Positions 54,697-63,357 of a DNA stretch of 64,000 bases are shown piece by piece (positions within the stretch are counted from its first letter, which is position 1; each line of letters starts with the position of its first letter). The DNA is from Variovorax sp. DXTD-1 (GTDB lineage: Bacteria; Pseudomonadota; Gammaproteobacteria; Burkholderiales; Burkholderiaceae_C). Where the stretch lies: contig NZ_RWKH01000022.1 of assembly GCF_003984625.1 (NCBI RefSeq), forward strand, positions 38,237 through 102,236, written 5' to 3'. A program made the position numbers and the translations under genes. Below the pieces are notes generated by a model that was not told the DNA's origin, did no database searches, and was given only the letters and a program-made list of their open reading frames with translations.

Positions 54697-56592
54697 TTAA
54701 CCTGCCCCGAGCGCCACTGCAACGCGGTAGGTAATGAAGCAGGCCGCGTAGGCGAGCGCGAAGAGATAGCCCGCCATGATCCACACATAGCGCCACGAAC
54801 CGGTCTCGCGCTTCACGGCCGCCAGAGTCGAGATGCACTGCGGCGCAAACACGTACCAGACCAGCAACGACAGCGCCGTGGCGAGCGACCAGCTCCCCGC
54901 GATCAGCGGCTCGAGCTGGCCCGCCACGTCGTCGCCGCTGGCCGAGAGCGCATACACCGTGCCGAGCGCGCCCACCGCGACTTCGCGCGCCGCCATGCCT
55001 GGCACCAGCGCAATGGAGATCTGCCAGTTGAAGCCGATCGGCGCGAAGATGTGCTCCAGGCCGCGTCCGATCATGCCGGCCAGGCTGTACTGGATGGCCG
55101 GCCCCGTGGCGCCTTCAGGCGGCGAAGGAAAGGTCGACAGGAACCACAAGAGGATGGTGAGCGTGAGGATGATCGTGCCCACGCGCTGGATGAAGATCCA
55201 TGCCCGCTCGTAGAGGCCCAGCGCCAGGTTGCGCAGGCTGGGCCAGCGGTAGGCCGGCAACTCCATCATCAGCGGCGACTGCTGCTTGTTGTCGCGGAAG
55301 CGCTTCATCACCCAAGCCACCGCCATCGCCGAGACGATGCCGAAGACATACAGCGCGAACAGCACCACGCCCTGCAGGTTGAACACGCCGCCGACGGTGC
55401 GCGCCGGAATGAAGGCCGCAATGAGCAGCGCGTAGACCGGCAGGCGCGCCGAACAGGTCATGAGCGGCGCAATCATGATGGTGGTGATACGGTCGCGCCA
55501 GTTGCTGATGGTGCGCGTGGCCATCACGCCGGGAATGGCGCAGGCAAAGCTCGAAAGCAGCGGAATGAACGAGCGGCCCGAGAGCCCCACGGTGCCCATC
55601 ACGCGGTCGAGCAGAAACGCGGCACGCGGCAGGTAGCCCGAATCTTCCAGCGCCAGGATGAACAGGAACAGGATCAGGATCTGCGGCAGGAACACGATCA
55701 CGCCGCCCACGCCTGCAATGACGCCGTCGACCAGCAGGCTTTGCAGCATGCCCTCGGGCATGCGGGTCTTCAGCAGCTCGCCAAGGCCCTCGGTCGCAGC
55801 CTTGATCGCGTCCATTGGCACATTGGCCCAACTGAACACGGCCTGGAACATCAGGAACATCGTGACTGCGAGTACCAGCATGCCCCACACCGGGTGCATC
55901 ACCACGCGGTCGATGCGGTCGCTGGTGGCCAGGCTCCCGACCGGCTCGCGCACGGCCATGCCGAGAATGCGGCGCACTTCGCGCTGCGTGGCAAGCACAT
56001 CGTCGAGCCCGGGCGCCTGCCAGGGCTGCGGCGCGGCGGCGGCCACGGGCGCATCGAGGGCCTCGAGCAGGCCCCGCGCGCCGCCCGAGTGCACGCCGAC
56101 GGTCTCGACCACCGGCACGCCCAGTTCGCGCGACAGCACGGCCGTATCGACCGCGATGCCCTGCTTCTTTGCCATGTCGGTCATGTTGAGCGCCACCACC
56201 ATCGGCAAGCCGAGGCGCTTGGCCTCGAGCACGAGCCGCAGGTTGAGCCGCAGATTGGTGGCGTCGGTTACGCACACCAGCAGGTCGGGCAACGGCTCGC
56301 TGCTCTTGCCAGTGACCACGTCGCGCGTCACGGCCTCGTCGGCGCTGAGCGCGTTCAGGCTGTAGGCGCCGGGCAGGTCGAGCACGAACACGCGGCGGCC
56401 CGATGCGGTGCGAAGCGTGCCCTCTTTGCGCTCGACGGTGACGCCGGCGTAGTTGGCAACTTTTTGACGGCTGCCGGTGAGCAGATTGAAAAGCGCGGTC
56501 TTGCCGCAGTTCGGGTTGCCGAGCAGCGCGACGCGAGACGGCTGTGCCGTGGCGGCAAGGCGCCCCGGCCCCTGGATGACCGCCTCAACCAT
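54697..56592 (-). CDS. feoB: ferrous iron transporter B
   Basis: A 631-residue FeoB. The N-terminal G domain has the P-loop GNPNCGKTALFN near residue 25, DLPGAYSL (G3) and NMTD (G4). The membrane domain starts at ~250 and contains 'nucleoside recognition' gates with the Cys-bearing segments PLLSSFACAIPGVMATR and MTCSARLPVY. It imports Fe(II) at the inner membrane. The start overlaps feoA by 8 bases. It is shorter than E. coli FeoB. Confidence 0.95.
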   Translation of the reverse strand: MVEAVIQGPGRLAATAQPSRVALLGNPNCGKTALFNLLTGSRQKVANYAGVTVERKEGTLRTASGRRVFVLDLPGAYSLNALSADEAVTRDVVTGKSSEPLPDLLVCVTDATNLRLNLRLVLEAKRLGLPMVVALNMTDMAKKQGIAVDTAVLSRELGVPVVETVGVHSGGARGLLEALDAPVAAAAPQPWQAPGLDDVLATQREVRRILGMAVREPVGSLATSDRIDRVVMHPVWGMLVLAVTMFLMFQAVFSWANVPMDAIKAATEGLGELLKTRMPEGMLQSLLVDGVIAGVGGVIVFLPQILILFLFILALEDSGYLPRAAFLLDRVMGTVGLSGRSFIPLLSSFACAIPGVMATRTISNWRDRITTIMIAPLMTCSARLPVYALLIAAFIPARTVGGVFNLQGVVLFALYVFGIVSAMAVAWVMKRFRDNKQQSPLMMELPAYRWPSLRNLALGLYERAWIFIQRVGTIILTLTILLWFLSTFPSPPEGATGPAIQYSLAGMIGRGLEHIFAPIGFNWQISIALVPGMAAREVAVGALGTVYALSASGDDVAGQLEPLIAGSWSLATALSLLVWYVFAPQCISTLAAVKRETGSWRYVWIMAGYLFALAYAACFITYRVAVALGAG

Positions 56593-56890
56593 GGCTGGCG
56601 CCCTCCGGCACGCCCGGCGCCACGTGGATCAGCGCGGCCTCGTGGCGGCGCAGCGCAAAGGTGGTGTGGCCCAGCCGCACCGCAAGGGGCTCGCGACCCG
56701 GGAGGCCACTGGCGACGATGCGCACGGCCTCGCCGGGCACGAAACCGATTTCTGTCAGGCGCAGTGCCAACTCTTGCCCCTCGGCATCGGCCGACCGCGC
56801 GACGTCCAATACCGTCGCCCACTGATGGTTGGGTAGTTCGTCCAGGCGTATAGAAACAGGCGCAGCAGCCACGGGAAGAGGGATCGTCAT
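56585..56890 (-). CDS. feoA: ferrous iron transport protein A
   Basis: A 101-residue SH3-like FeoA (IRLDELPNHQWATVLD..., GFVPGEAVRIVASG, then LAVRLGHTTFALRRHEAALIHV). An essential cofactor of FeoB in other species. It is the first gene of feoAB and lies 27 bases downstream of a Fur box. Confidence 0.92.
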   Translation of the reverse strand: MTIPLPVAAAPVSIRLDELPNHQWATVLDVARSADAEGQELALRLTEIGFVPGEAVRIVASGLPGREPLAVRLGHTTFALRRHEAALIHVAPGVPEGASHG

Positions 56891-56916
56891 GCGGGTTGGA
56901 ACTCGTTCATCTCAGC

Positions 56917-56935
56917 AATGAGAACTATTATCATT
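56917..56935 (-). promoter_or_regulatory. Fur box upstream of feoA
   Basis: The 19 bases read, on the minus strand, AATGATAATAGTTCTCATT, close to the Fur consensus GATAATGATAATCATTATC in the left half. It lies just before the feoA ATG, where repression by Fe-Fur is expected. Confidence 0.7.
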
Positions 56936-57107
56936 GAAACGGGCTCACCCCTCGCCTCGGTGGGCCATCACTGCCTGCCCCGACGTCGACGAGTTGCGCC
57001 CTGAGGTCTCTATTCGGCCGAATCCGCGAGGACGAGGAACCCACGCCGTCCGCGAAGCAGCCAGCGCTCCAAAGTGTTAACGATATGCAGCCTGATTGCG
57101 GTCGATT

Positions 57108-57163
57108 CGTGCACTCCTGCACAGCCGTGCGCTAGCGCGGCCGCCTCATCTACATAAGATGAG
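57108..57163 (+). promoter_or_regulatory. cluster of inverted repeats before the T4SS operon
   Basis: Within 56 bases are GTGCA-CTCC-TGCAC (57108-57121), the perfect palindrome GCGCTAGCGC (57129-57138) and CTCATCT-ACATA-AGATGAG (57145-57163). The last is 31 bases before the first T4SS gene. They may be operators. The rest of the ~300-base gap from feoA holds, besides these repeats and the Fur box, no gene that I can support. Confidence 0.45.
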
Positions 57164-57193
57164 CGGACATAAAAAAGACTTCAGGGAGTTGCA

Positions 57194-57664
57194 GTGTTTA
57201 ACCAAATGCAAGCTATTGCGTGGGGCGCTCGTGTGCGCGCTACAACCCGCCTTGCGGCGGGTGCGGCCTTGTTCATTCTGGCCGTCACGCTCGTCGGGTG
57301 CGGCGCGCCTGCACCTAAAGACTATGGTGGCTCCTGGACGCCAGTGAACCGGTTCCAGAGTGCGGCCACCGAGATTCCGCTCTCGCCCGCCTACACGTTC
57401 TACGCCTCGCCCATGGACGCGACGCTCAGGACCATGCTGAAGCGCTGGGCGTCGGACAACGGACTGCAGTTGGCCTATCAAATAGGTTCCGACTTCACCC
57501 TCCACCAACCCGTAGCGAAGGTTCGCACCAACGACCTTCAATCCGCCATGGGTGAGCTGAGCGCCATCTACGCGCCGCAGGGTGTCTCCATTTCGGCGGA
57601 CGGCAAGCAAATCCTGGTTCAGGCCACGAGCGCCGCTGCACCAGCCACACCCGGGCCGCGCTGA
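57194..57664 (+). CDS. virB7: VirB7-like lipoprotein with C-terminal N0-like (TcpQ/secretin) domain
   Basis: A 156-residue lipoprotein. It starts with GTG behind AGGGAG; the signal segment ends in the lipobox LVGC (Cys ~36). After a short linker the rest (~60-145) looks like the N0/TcpQ domain of secretins and of the long VirB7 of Xanthomonas. Plasmid VirB7 proteins are only ~50 residues. It would form the outer-membrane core with VirB9 and VirB10. The stop overlaps virB8 by one base. Confidence 0.8.
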   Translation: MFNQMQAIAWGARVRATTRLAAGAALFILAVTLVGCGAPAPKDYGGSWTPVNRFQSAATEIPLSPAYTFYASPMDATLRTMLKRWASDNGLQLAYQIGSDFTLHQPVAKVRTNDLQSAMGELSAIYAPQGVSISADGKQILVQATSAAAPATPGPR

Positions 57665-58638
57665 TGTTCAAGAACAAGGCGTCGGCTTCGAAGGTCGACG
57701 AAGCCATCGCTCAATCGGTCGACTTCGAGCTCACTGTTGCGGACATTGCACGGCGCAGCGAGCGGCGCGCATGGTGGGTCGCCGGCTCTGCCGTGGCCAT
57801 GTCGCTGGTGCTGCTGGGCGGCTACTTCTACATGCTGCCGCTCAAGGAAAAAGTGCCGTACCTCGTCATCGCCGATGCGTACACAGGCACCAGCACCGCC
57901 GCGCGCCTGACCGACGATGTTGCCCTGCAACGCATCACCACGAGCGAAGCGATCAATCGCAGCAACGTTGCCCACTTTGTGCTGGCCCGCGAATCCTACG
58001 ACCTCGCGATCACCAATTTGCGCGACTGGACCACGGTGCTGACCATGTCGTCGGGCAACGTCTCCGGCGGCTACACCAACTTGTATTCGTCGGGAAATCC
58101 CGCCAACCCGTACACGCTTTACGGCAAGGACAAAGCCATCCGGGTCCGCATCCTGAGCATCACCCTGATCGGCGGCGGAGGCGGCGAAGTTCCCAAGGGC
58201 GCCACGGTGCGCTTCCAGCGCAGCGTCTACAACAAGCAGAACGGCTCCTCGGCGCCCTTGGACAGCAAGATCGTGACGATGGCGTTCACCTACAAGTCGA
58301 ATCTCGCGATGGACGAGCAGCAGCGAATCGAAAACCCGCTCGGCTTCCAGGTTACCGACTATCGCGTGGATACCGACTACGCGTCATCGCCGCCCGAAGA
58401 AGTCCTGAGCAATCCCAAGCCCGCCGAAAGCATGCCCGCGATGCCCGGCGCAGCGCTCCCGCCGGGTACCGATGCCCTTCCTGGCGCGGCAGGCAGTGCC
58501 CAAGCAGTGGCTCCGCCTGCGCAAACCGCTATGCCAACCACTCCTCCTCCACCGGGCTTCGGGGCACCAGGCGCTCCCGCGCCCGCCGCCCCAGCCGCCC
58601 TGCCAACAAGTGCCAATCAGGGAACGCGCCGCCGATGA
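57664..58638 (+). CDS. virB8: type IV secretion inner-membrane protein VirB8
   Basis: A 324-residue VirB8. One membrane segment lies at ~40-60 (AWWVAGSAVAMSLVLLGG), followed by the periplasmic NTF2-like domain (residues ~70-240). The C-terminal ~85 residues are a Pro/Ala/Gly-rich extension not found in short conjugative VirB8. Stop overlaps virB9 by ATGA. Confidence 0.93.
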   Translation: MFKNKASASKVDEAIAQSVDFELTVADIARRSERRAWWVAGSAVAMSLVLLGGYFYMLPLKEKVPYLVIADAYTGTSTAARLTDDVALQRITTSEAINRSNVAHFVLARESYDLAITNLRDWTTVLTMSSGNVSGGYTNLYSSGNPANPYTLYGKDKAIRVRILSITLIGGGGGEVPKGATVRFQRSVYNKQNGSSAPLDSKIVTMAFTYKSNLAMDEQQRIENPLGFQVTDYRVDTDYASSPPEEVLSNPKPAESMPAMPGAALPPGTDALPGAAGSAQAVAPPAQTAMPTTPPPPGFGAPGAPAPAAPAALPTSANQGTRRR

Positions 58639-59414
58639 AATCACAACAGCCCCACCACCGCCGGCGAGCGCTCCTGGCCGCGGCCTGCGCAGTCATCGCC
58701 AGCGCCGTGCCCTGCGCCTTTGCCCAAACCGTCCAGATGTACGAGTACCAGCCCGACCGCATCTACACGGTGCGTGCCGGCCTGGGCATCAGCACGCAGA
58801 TCGAGCTGAGTCCCGAAGAAAAAATCCTCGACTACAGCACCGGCTTCAGCAGCGGCTGGGACCTCAGCCGCCGCGACAACGTCTTCTACCTGAAGCCGAA
58901 GAACGTCGATGTGGACACCAACATGATGATCCGCACCGCGACCAATTCGTACATCTTCGAACTCAAGGTCGTGGCCACCGATTGGCGAACCCTGGAACAG
59001 GCGCGCAACGCGGGCGTCCAGTACCGGATCAAGTTCACCTATCCCGCCGACATGACCTTCGGCAGGGAAGCCAAGGCCGTCGCCGAGGCGCCGGCGCTCA
59101 ATACGGCGCTGCTCAAGGACCGGAGCTACAACTTCGAGTACGACTTTTCCACCAGCAGCGCCGGCGCTGCGTGGTTGGTTCCGGTCAATGTCTACGACGA
59201 CAGCCGTTTCACCTACATCAAGCTGAGCGACCTCAAGCAGTTCCCGACGGGCAACTTTCCAACGGTCTACATGCGCCAGAAGGAGCGCGACGAGGACTCC
59301 GTGGTGAACACCACCGTCGAAGGCAGCACCCTCATCGTCCACGGGACCTACCCCTACCTGGTCATCCGCCACGGCGACAACGTCGTGGGTCTTCGCAGGA
59401 ACACCGCCCAGTGA
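58635..59414 (+). CDS. virB9: type IV secretion outer-membrane core protein VirB9
   Basis: A 259-residue protein with a signal peptide (LLAAACAVIASAVPCAFA) and the VirB9/CagX fold (YEYQPDRIYTVRAGLGISTQIEL, then C-terminal VYMRQKERDEDSVVN). Forms the core complex with VirB7 and VirB10. Confidence 0.94.
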   Translation: MKSQQPHHRRRALLAAACAVIASAVPCAFAQTVQMYEYQPDRIYTVRAGLGISTQIELSPEEKILDYSTGFSSGWDLSRRDNVFYLKPKNVDVDTNMMIRTATNSYIFELKVVATDWRTLEQARNAGVQYRIKFTYPADMTFGREAKAVAEAPALNTALLKDRSYNFEYDFSTSSAGAAWLVPVNVYDDSRFTYIKLSDLKQFPTGNFPTVYMRQKERDEDSVVNTTVEGSTLIVHGTYPYLVIRHGDNVVGLRRNTAQ

Positions 59415-59446
59415 ACCAACATCCTCCTTCCCGACCAGGAGACGCC

Positions 59447-60667
59447 GTGCCTGACCACGATCAACAAGATCCCTCGTACGGCAACAGCCAGCCTGCTTCA
59501 GCAGCCAACCCCTATTCGAAGCAATTCGAGGGCATGGGTGCGCCCGCCGCACCCAACCTCGATGCGCATGCGCCGGAACTCAAGTCCAGCGAAATGCAAC
59601 GCATGAATCGCCGTGCACTCGGCTTCCTCGCGGGCATCGTGCTTCTGCTCGGGTTGGCTGCCATTTGGCTGATCGGCAACGTGCTGCGCCCCGAAAAGCC
59701 ACAACAAGCCAAGGAAGAAGTGGTAACGGTCCCAGCGGCGCCTCAACTTCCGCCGCAACCGCCGCCTCCACCGGTCACCGCGCCACCGGCCCCTCCCATT
59801 CCCTTGGCCCAGCCGGCGCTGCCGCAGGTGCCATCCGGACCGCAAGGCCCACAAGGTCCGACGCTCATGGAACGCCGCATGGCATCGAGCGCGGGCACTA
59901 TCGCAGTGGGCCCCGCTGATGGTGGCCAGCCCGGACAGGGCCAATATCCCGCCATGGCGCCGGGCATGGGCGGCATCCCTGGCATGCCCGGCGCGGGCGG
60001 CGACCAGGGCATTGCGCCGAACAGCGCCTATCGCATGAAGCCGCTGTCGGCCGTGTCGAGCGCACAGGCCCTCGTTCATCCGAACGTGCTCATGCTGCGC
60101 GGCACGTACATCCGATGCGTGCTGGAGACGCACATCGTCAGCGACATTCCGGGCTTCACGTCCTGCGTTGTGACCGAACCGGTCTACTCCGTCACCGGCA
60201 AGCGCATGCTGTTGCCGAAGGGCTCCAAGGTGCTCGGAAAGTACGACACCGAACCCAATGGCGATCGCATTGCCGTCATCTGGGACCGCATCGTCACCCC
60301 GAACGGGATTGATGTGAACATGGCCAGTCCCGGCGTCGACAACCTCGGCGGCTCGGGTCATCCGGGCCACCTCGATCAGCACTGGGGACAGCGCATCACT
60401 TCGGCTCTGCTGATCAGCATGTTCGCCGACGTTTTCAAATACGAACTGGCAAAAAGCGGCCCACAGTCGACCACCGTTGCAGCGGGCGGGCTTGCCGTTC
60501 AGTCGCCTTACGAGAGCACCACGGCGCAGACGTTGCAGAGCCTGGCCAGCCAGGCCGTGCGCCGCAACGCCAACCGGCCCGACACGATCACCATCAACCA
60601 GGGCACTGTCGTCAATGTCTACGTCGCCAAGGACGTCGACTTCAGCGCCGTGGTCGCGAGCTTCTGA
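59447..60667 (+). CDS. virB10: type IV secretion core protein VirB10
   Basis: A 406-residue protein. It has a cytoplasmic N-terminus, a membrane helix (residues ~55-75, FLAGIVLLLGLAAIWLIG), a Pro-rich linker, and the C-terminal TrbI/VirB10 beta-barrel domain (residues ~190-400, LPKGSKVLGKYD, then WGQRITSALLISMFAD). The GTG at 59447 is chosen because AGGAG lies 5 bases before it; another GTG 36 bases upstream overlaps virB9 but has no ribosome binding site. Confidence 0.92.
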   Translation: MPDHDQQDPSYGNSQPASAANPYSKQFEGMGAPAAPNLDAHAPELKSSEMQRMNRRALGFLAGIVLLLGLAAIWLIGNVLRPEKPQQAKEEVVTVPAAPQLPPQPPPPPVTAPPAPPIPLAQPALPQVPSGPQGPQGPTLMERRMASSAGTIAVGPADGGQPGQGQYPAMAPGMGGIPGMPGAGGDQGIAPNSAYRMKPLSAVSSAQALVHPNVLMLRGTYIRCVLETHIVSDIPGFTSCVVTEPVYSVTGKRMLLPKGSKVLGKYDTEPNGDRIAVIWDRIVTPNGIDVNMASPGVDNLGGSGHPGHLDQHWGQRITSALLISMFADVFKYELAKSGPQSTTVAAGGLAVQSPYESTTAQTLQSLASQAVRRNANRPDTITINQGTVVNVYVAKDVDFSAVVASF

Positions 60668-60683
60668 CACGGCATAGCGTTAA

Positions 60684-61724
60684 ATGACCGAAGAACTCGT
60701 TGCCGCCGTTTCGAACGAATTTCTGGATTACCAGTACCAGGTGCTGGGCATCCGGGACTTCATGCACTCGCCTGACGTCACTGAAATCTGCATCAACCGG
60801 CCCGGCGAGATTTACCTTGAGAACCGGTCCGGCTGGCAGCGCGTCGAGGTGCCGGGCCTTACCGCCGCGCGTGCGCTGCAGTTCTGCACCACCGTGGTCA
60901 ACGAGAGCAACACAGGCCAGCGCATCACCGACGTCAACCCCGTCGTTTCGCTGACCTTCCCCACCGGCCAGCGCGCGCAGTTCGTCATTCCCCCGGCCGT
61001 CGAAGCAAGCCAGGTGTCCATCACCATCCGGCTTCCGTCCAGGCAGACTCGCACTCTCGGCCAGTATCACGAGGACGGATTTTTCGACAAGCTGCTCGAA
61101 GAAACATCAGGCATCAGCGCGCACGACAAGGAACTGCTCGAACTGCGCGCCGCGGGTCGCTACGCGGACTTTTTCAGGCAAGCCGTTCTTCACAAGAAGA
61201 ACATCGTGGTCTCGGGTGCCACCGGCAGCGGCAAGACCACCTTCATGAAGTCGCTCGTGCACCACATCCCGTCGGATGAGCGCCTCGTCACCATCGAAGA
61301 CGCACGCGAGCTCTTCATCGAGCAGCCGAACGTGGTGCACCTGCTGTACTCCAAGGGTGGCCAGAGCACCGCCAACATCACCGCCAAGGCGTGCATGGAA
61401 GCCTGCCTGCGCATGAAGCCCGACCGGATCATCCTCGCCGAATTGCGCGGCGACGAGGCGTTCTATTTCATCCGCAATTGCGCCTCGGGCCATCCGGGCT
61501 CCATCACAAGCTGCCACTCGGGCAGCACCGAGCAAACCTGGGATCAGCTGGCGCTCATGGTCAAGGCCTCCAGCGAGGGCGCCGGGCTCGAGTTCGCCAC
61601 CATCAAGCGGCTGCTCATGATGACCATCGACATCGTCGTGCACATCAAGGCCCATGCGGGGCGGCGGTACATCACGGGCATCGACTTCGACCCCGGTCGC
61701 CTGGCGCCATCCGGCGCTTCCTGA
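60684..61724 (+). CDS. virB11: type IV secretion ATPase VirB11
   Basis: A 346-residue secretion ATPase. The Walker A (GATGSGKTT) is at ~178-186; the Asp box (TIEDARELF), the Walker B-like segment and the His box (GHPGSITSCHSG) follow. The N-terminal domain (residues 1-~155) is conserved. Powers pilus assembly and substrate transfer with VirB4. Confidence 0.95.
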   Translation: MTEELVAAVSNEFLDYQYQVLGIRDFMHSPDVTEICINRPGEIYLENRSGWQRVEVPGLTAARALQFCTTVVNESNTGQRITDVNPVVSLTFPTGQRAQFVIPPAVEASQVSITIRLPSRQTRTLGQYHEDGFFDKLLEETSGISAHDKELLELRAAGRYADFFRQAVLHKKNIVVSGATGSGKTTFMKSLVHHIPSDERLVTIEDARELFIEQPNVVHLLYSKGGQSTANITAKACMEACLRMKPDRIILAELRGDEAFYFIRNCASGHPGSITSCHSGSTEQTWDQLALMVKASSEGAGLEFATIKRLLMMTIDIVVHIKAHAGRRYITGIDFDPGRLAPSGAS

Positions 61725-61743
61725 GGCCGAAGGAATAAACACC

Positions 61744-62550
61744 GTGTTCCCGGGAATGGAAGCCATCGCTTGCCCCAACCTCGCCGTTCCGGCGCAGGTG
61801 ATGCGCCACGTCGTGCACGTCGAATCCGGCGCCAATCCGTTCGCCATCGGCGTTGTCGGAGGCCGGCTCGTGCGCCAGCCCAAAACACTGGAAGAAGCGG
61901 TGGCCACGGCGCAAATGCTCAAGTCCAAGGGCTACAACTATTCGCTTGGCGCAGCGCAGGTCAACCAGGTCAACTTTCGCAAGTACGGGTTCGACACCCA
62001 CGAGAAAGCCTTCGATCTTTGCGCCAATCTGGCCGCCGGTGCCAGCATCCTGGCCGGCTGCTATGCCCGCGCCGGCGGCGACTGGGGCAAGGCCTTCAGC
62101 TGCTACTACTCCGGCAACTTTGTGACTGGCTTTCGCACCGGCTACGTGCAGAAAATCTACGACTCGATCGGCCGCGGCGTCACTCTCGCGCAAGCACCGG
62201 GTGCACCGCCCGCCGCGATTCCGCTGCGCGCTGCGGGCGCGCTACCGACCGCCGCCGTGCCGGCACCCGTGCCCGCCCCAGCCGGCGCCCCATCCGTCGC
62301 GGCGGTGCAACCCACCACTGCGGCATCGCGCATCTCGATGCGCGTGGTTCCGCTGGGTGCTTCCACGCAACCAGTTACTGCGCCTGCAATCAATGCCGCG
62401 CCCGTTATCCCGCCAGTTGCTGCGACAGCGGGCGCGCCCGATGTCTTCGTGCCGCAGATCCGCCATTCAGGTACCGGCAATCTGCCAGCCGCAGCAGCAC
62501 CGGCCGCTCCGACCGATCGCCCCGCCGGCGACGGCGCCTTTGTTTTCTGA
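61744..62550 (+). CDS. virB1: VirB1-like lytic transglycosylase
   Basis: A 268-residue protein with a transglycosylase fold (HVVHVESGANPFAIG, catalytic Glu near residue 27, then AAQVNQVNF and ASILAGCYARAGGDW). The last ~100 residues are a Pro/Ala-rich tail. GTG at 61744 is used because AAGGA lies 10 bases before it; an ATG 12 bases downstream is weaker. No signal peptide is obvious, so export may depend on the T4SS. Confidence 0.88.
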   Translation: MFPGMEAIACPNLAVPAQVMRHVVHVESGANPFAIGVVGGRLVRQPKTLEEAVATAQMLKSKGYNYSLGAAQVNQVNFRKYGFDTHEKAFDLCANLAAGASILAGCYARAGGDWGKAFSCYYSGNFVTGFRTGYVQKIYDSIGRGVTLAQAPGAPPAAIPLRAAGALPTAAVPAPVPAPAGAPSVAAVQPTTAASRISMRVVPLGASTQPVTAPAINAAPVIPPVAATAGAPDVFVPQIRHSGTGNLPAAAAPAAPTDRPAGDGAFVF

Positions 62551-62589
62551 CGCGACCCTTCATTTTTATCAACCAGAGAGGAACTCACC

Positions 62590-63036
62590 ATGCACCGCCC
62601 ACACAACAACACCGCTTCGTCGTTTACCCGCAGCGCACACGCACGCACGCTTCGCGATCTCGCCATTGCCGCGCTGGTCGTCCTGCCTTGCATGGCCATC
62701 GCTCAGTCGGCGGGGTCGGCAGACGGCGGACTCGGGGACACCGCCTGCAAGATGGTCAAAACCGTCGTCGGCGTGCTCAACGCCGTGTCCATCGTGGTGG
62801 TCACCATCGCCATCATCTTCTCGGGCTACCAGATTGCATTCGCCCACAAGCGCATCAGCGACGTGGCCCCGGTCTTCATCGGCGCCCTGCTGATCGGCGC
62901 GGCCACCCAAATCGCCAAACTGTTTCTCGGCGGCAGCTCCACCGTCGGCGGCGGCAGCACCTGCTCGGCCAGCATCGCGACCGACCCGCTGACCCAACTC
63001 GCCGGCATCGTGCAATCGCTGGCCCACTATGCATAA
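62590..63036 (+). CDS. virB2: VirB2-type pilin
   Basis: A 148-residue pilin precursor. An N-terminal leader (LAIAALVVLPCMAIAQ) precedes two hydrophobic helices (residues ~57-80 and ~90-110). It matches TrbC/VirB2 (IVVVTIAIIFSGYQIAFA). Carries three Cys, unusual for plain VirB2. Stop overlaps virB3 by 8 bases. Confidence 0.9.
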   Translation: MHRPHNNTASSFTRSAHARTLRDLAIAALVVLPCMAIAQSAGSADGGLGDTACKMVKTVVGVLNAVSIVVVTIAIIFSGYQIAFAHKRISDVAPVFIGALLIGAATQIAKLFLGGSSTVGGGSTCSASIATDPLTQLAGIVQSLAHYA

Positions 63037-63337
63037 GAACGCGATGTTCCGCGGTTGCACCCGCCCGCCCATGTTCATGGGCGTGCCCTACGTGCCCTTC
63101 TTTCTGGGCGCGGGCGGATGCATGTTGCTGGCCATGTACTTCAACCTGTTCTATCTGCTGCTGATCCCGCCGGTGATCTTCGCCATGCGCCTGATGGCCA
63201 AGCGCGACGAACTGATTTTCCGGCTGCTGGGGCTGCGACTGCAGTTCCGCATTCGCACGCGCAACATCGGCCAGCATGAAGGTATGTGGGTGTTCACGCC
63301 CAACGTGTACCGCGGGCAGTCCAGAGACAACGTCTAG
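63029..63337 (+). CDS. virB3: type IV secretion protein VirB3
   Basis: A 102-residue membrane protein with hydrophobic segments at ~20-55, fitting VirB3 (RPPMFMGVPYVPFFLG). Starts inside virB2. Links pilin and the VirB4 ATPase. Confidence 0.92.
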   Translation: MHKNAMFRGCTRPPMFMGVPYVPFFLGAGGCMLLAMYFNLFYLLLIPPVIFAMRLMAKRDELIFRLLGLRLQFRIRTRNIGQHEGMWVFTPNVYRGQSRDNV

Positions 63338-63357
63338 AAGAAGCCGGGAGCCCAACC

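Noticed and set aside
54688..56853. Long plus-strand open frame opposite feoB
   Set aside because: It is His/Arg-rich, without domains, and lies opposite a clear FeoB.
56936..57193. Integration junction, tRNA or att site at the border of the T4SS operon
   Set aside because: No tRNA and no direct repeat was found, and the other boundary lies outside the window, so an island claim is not supported.
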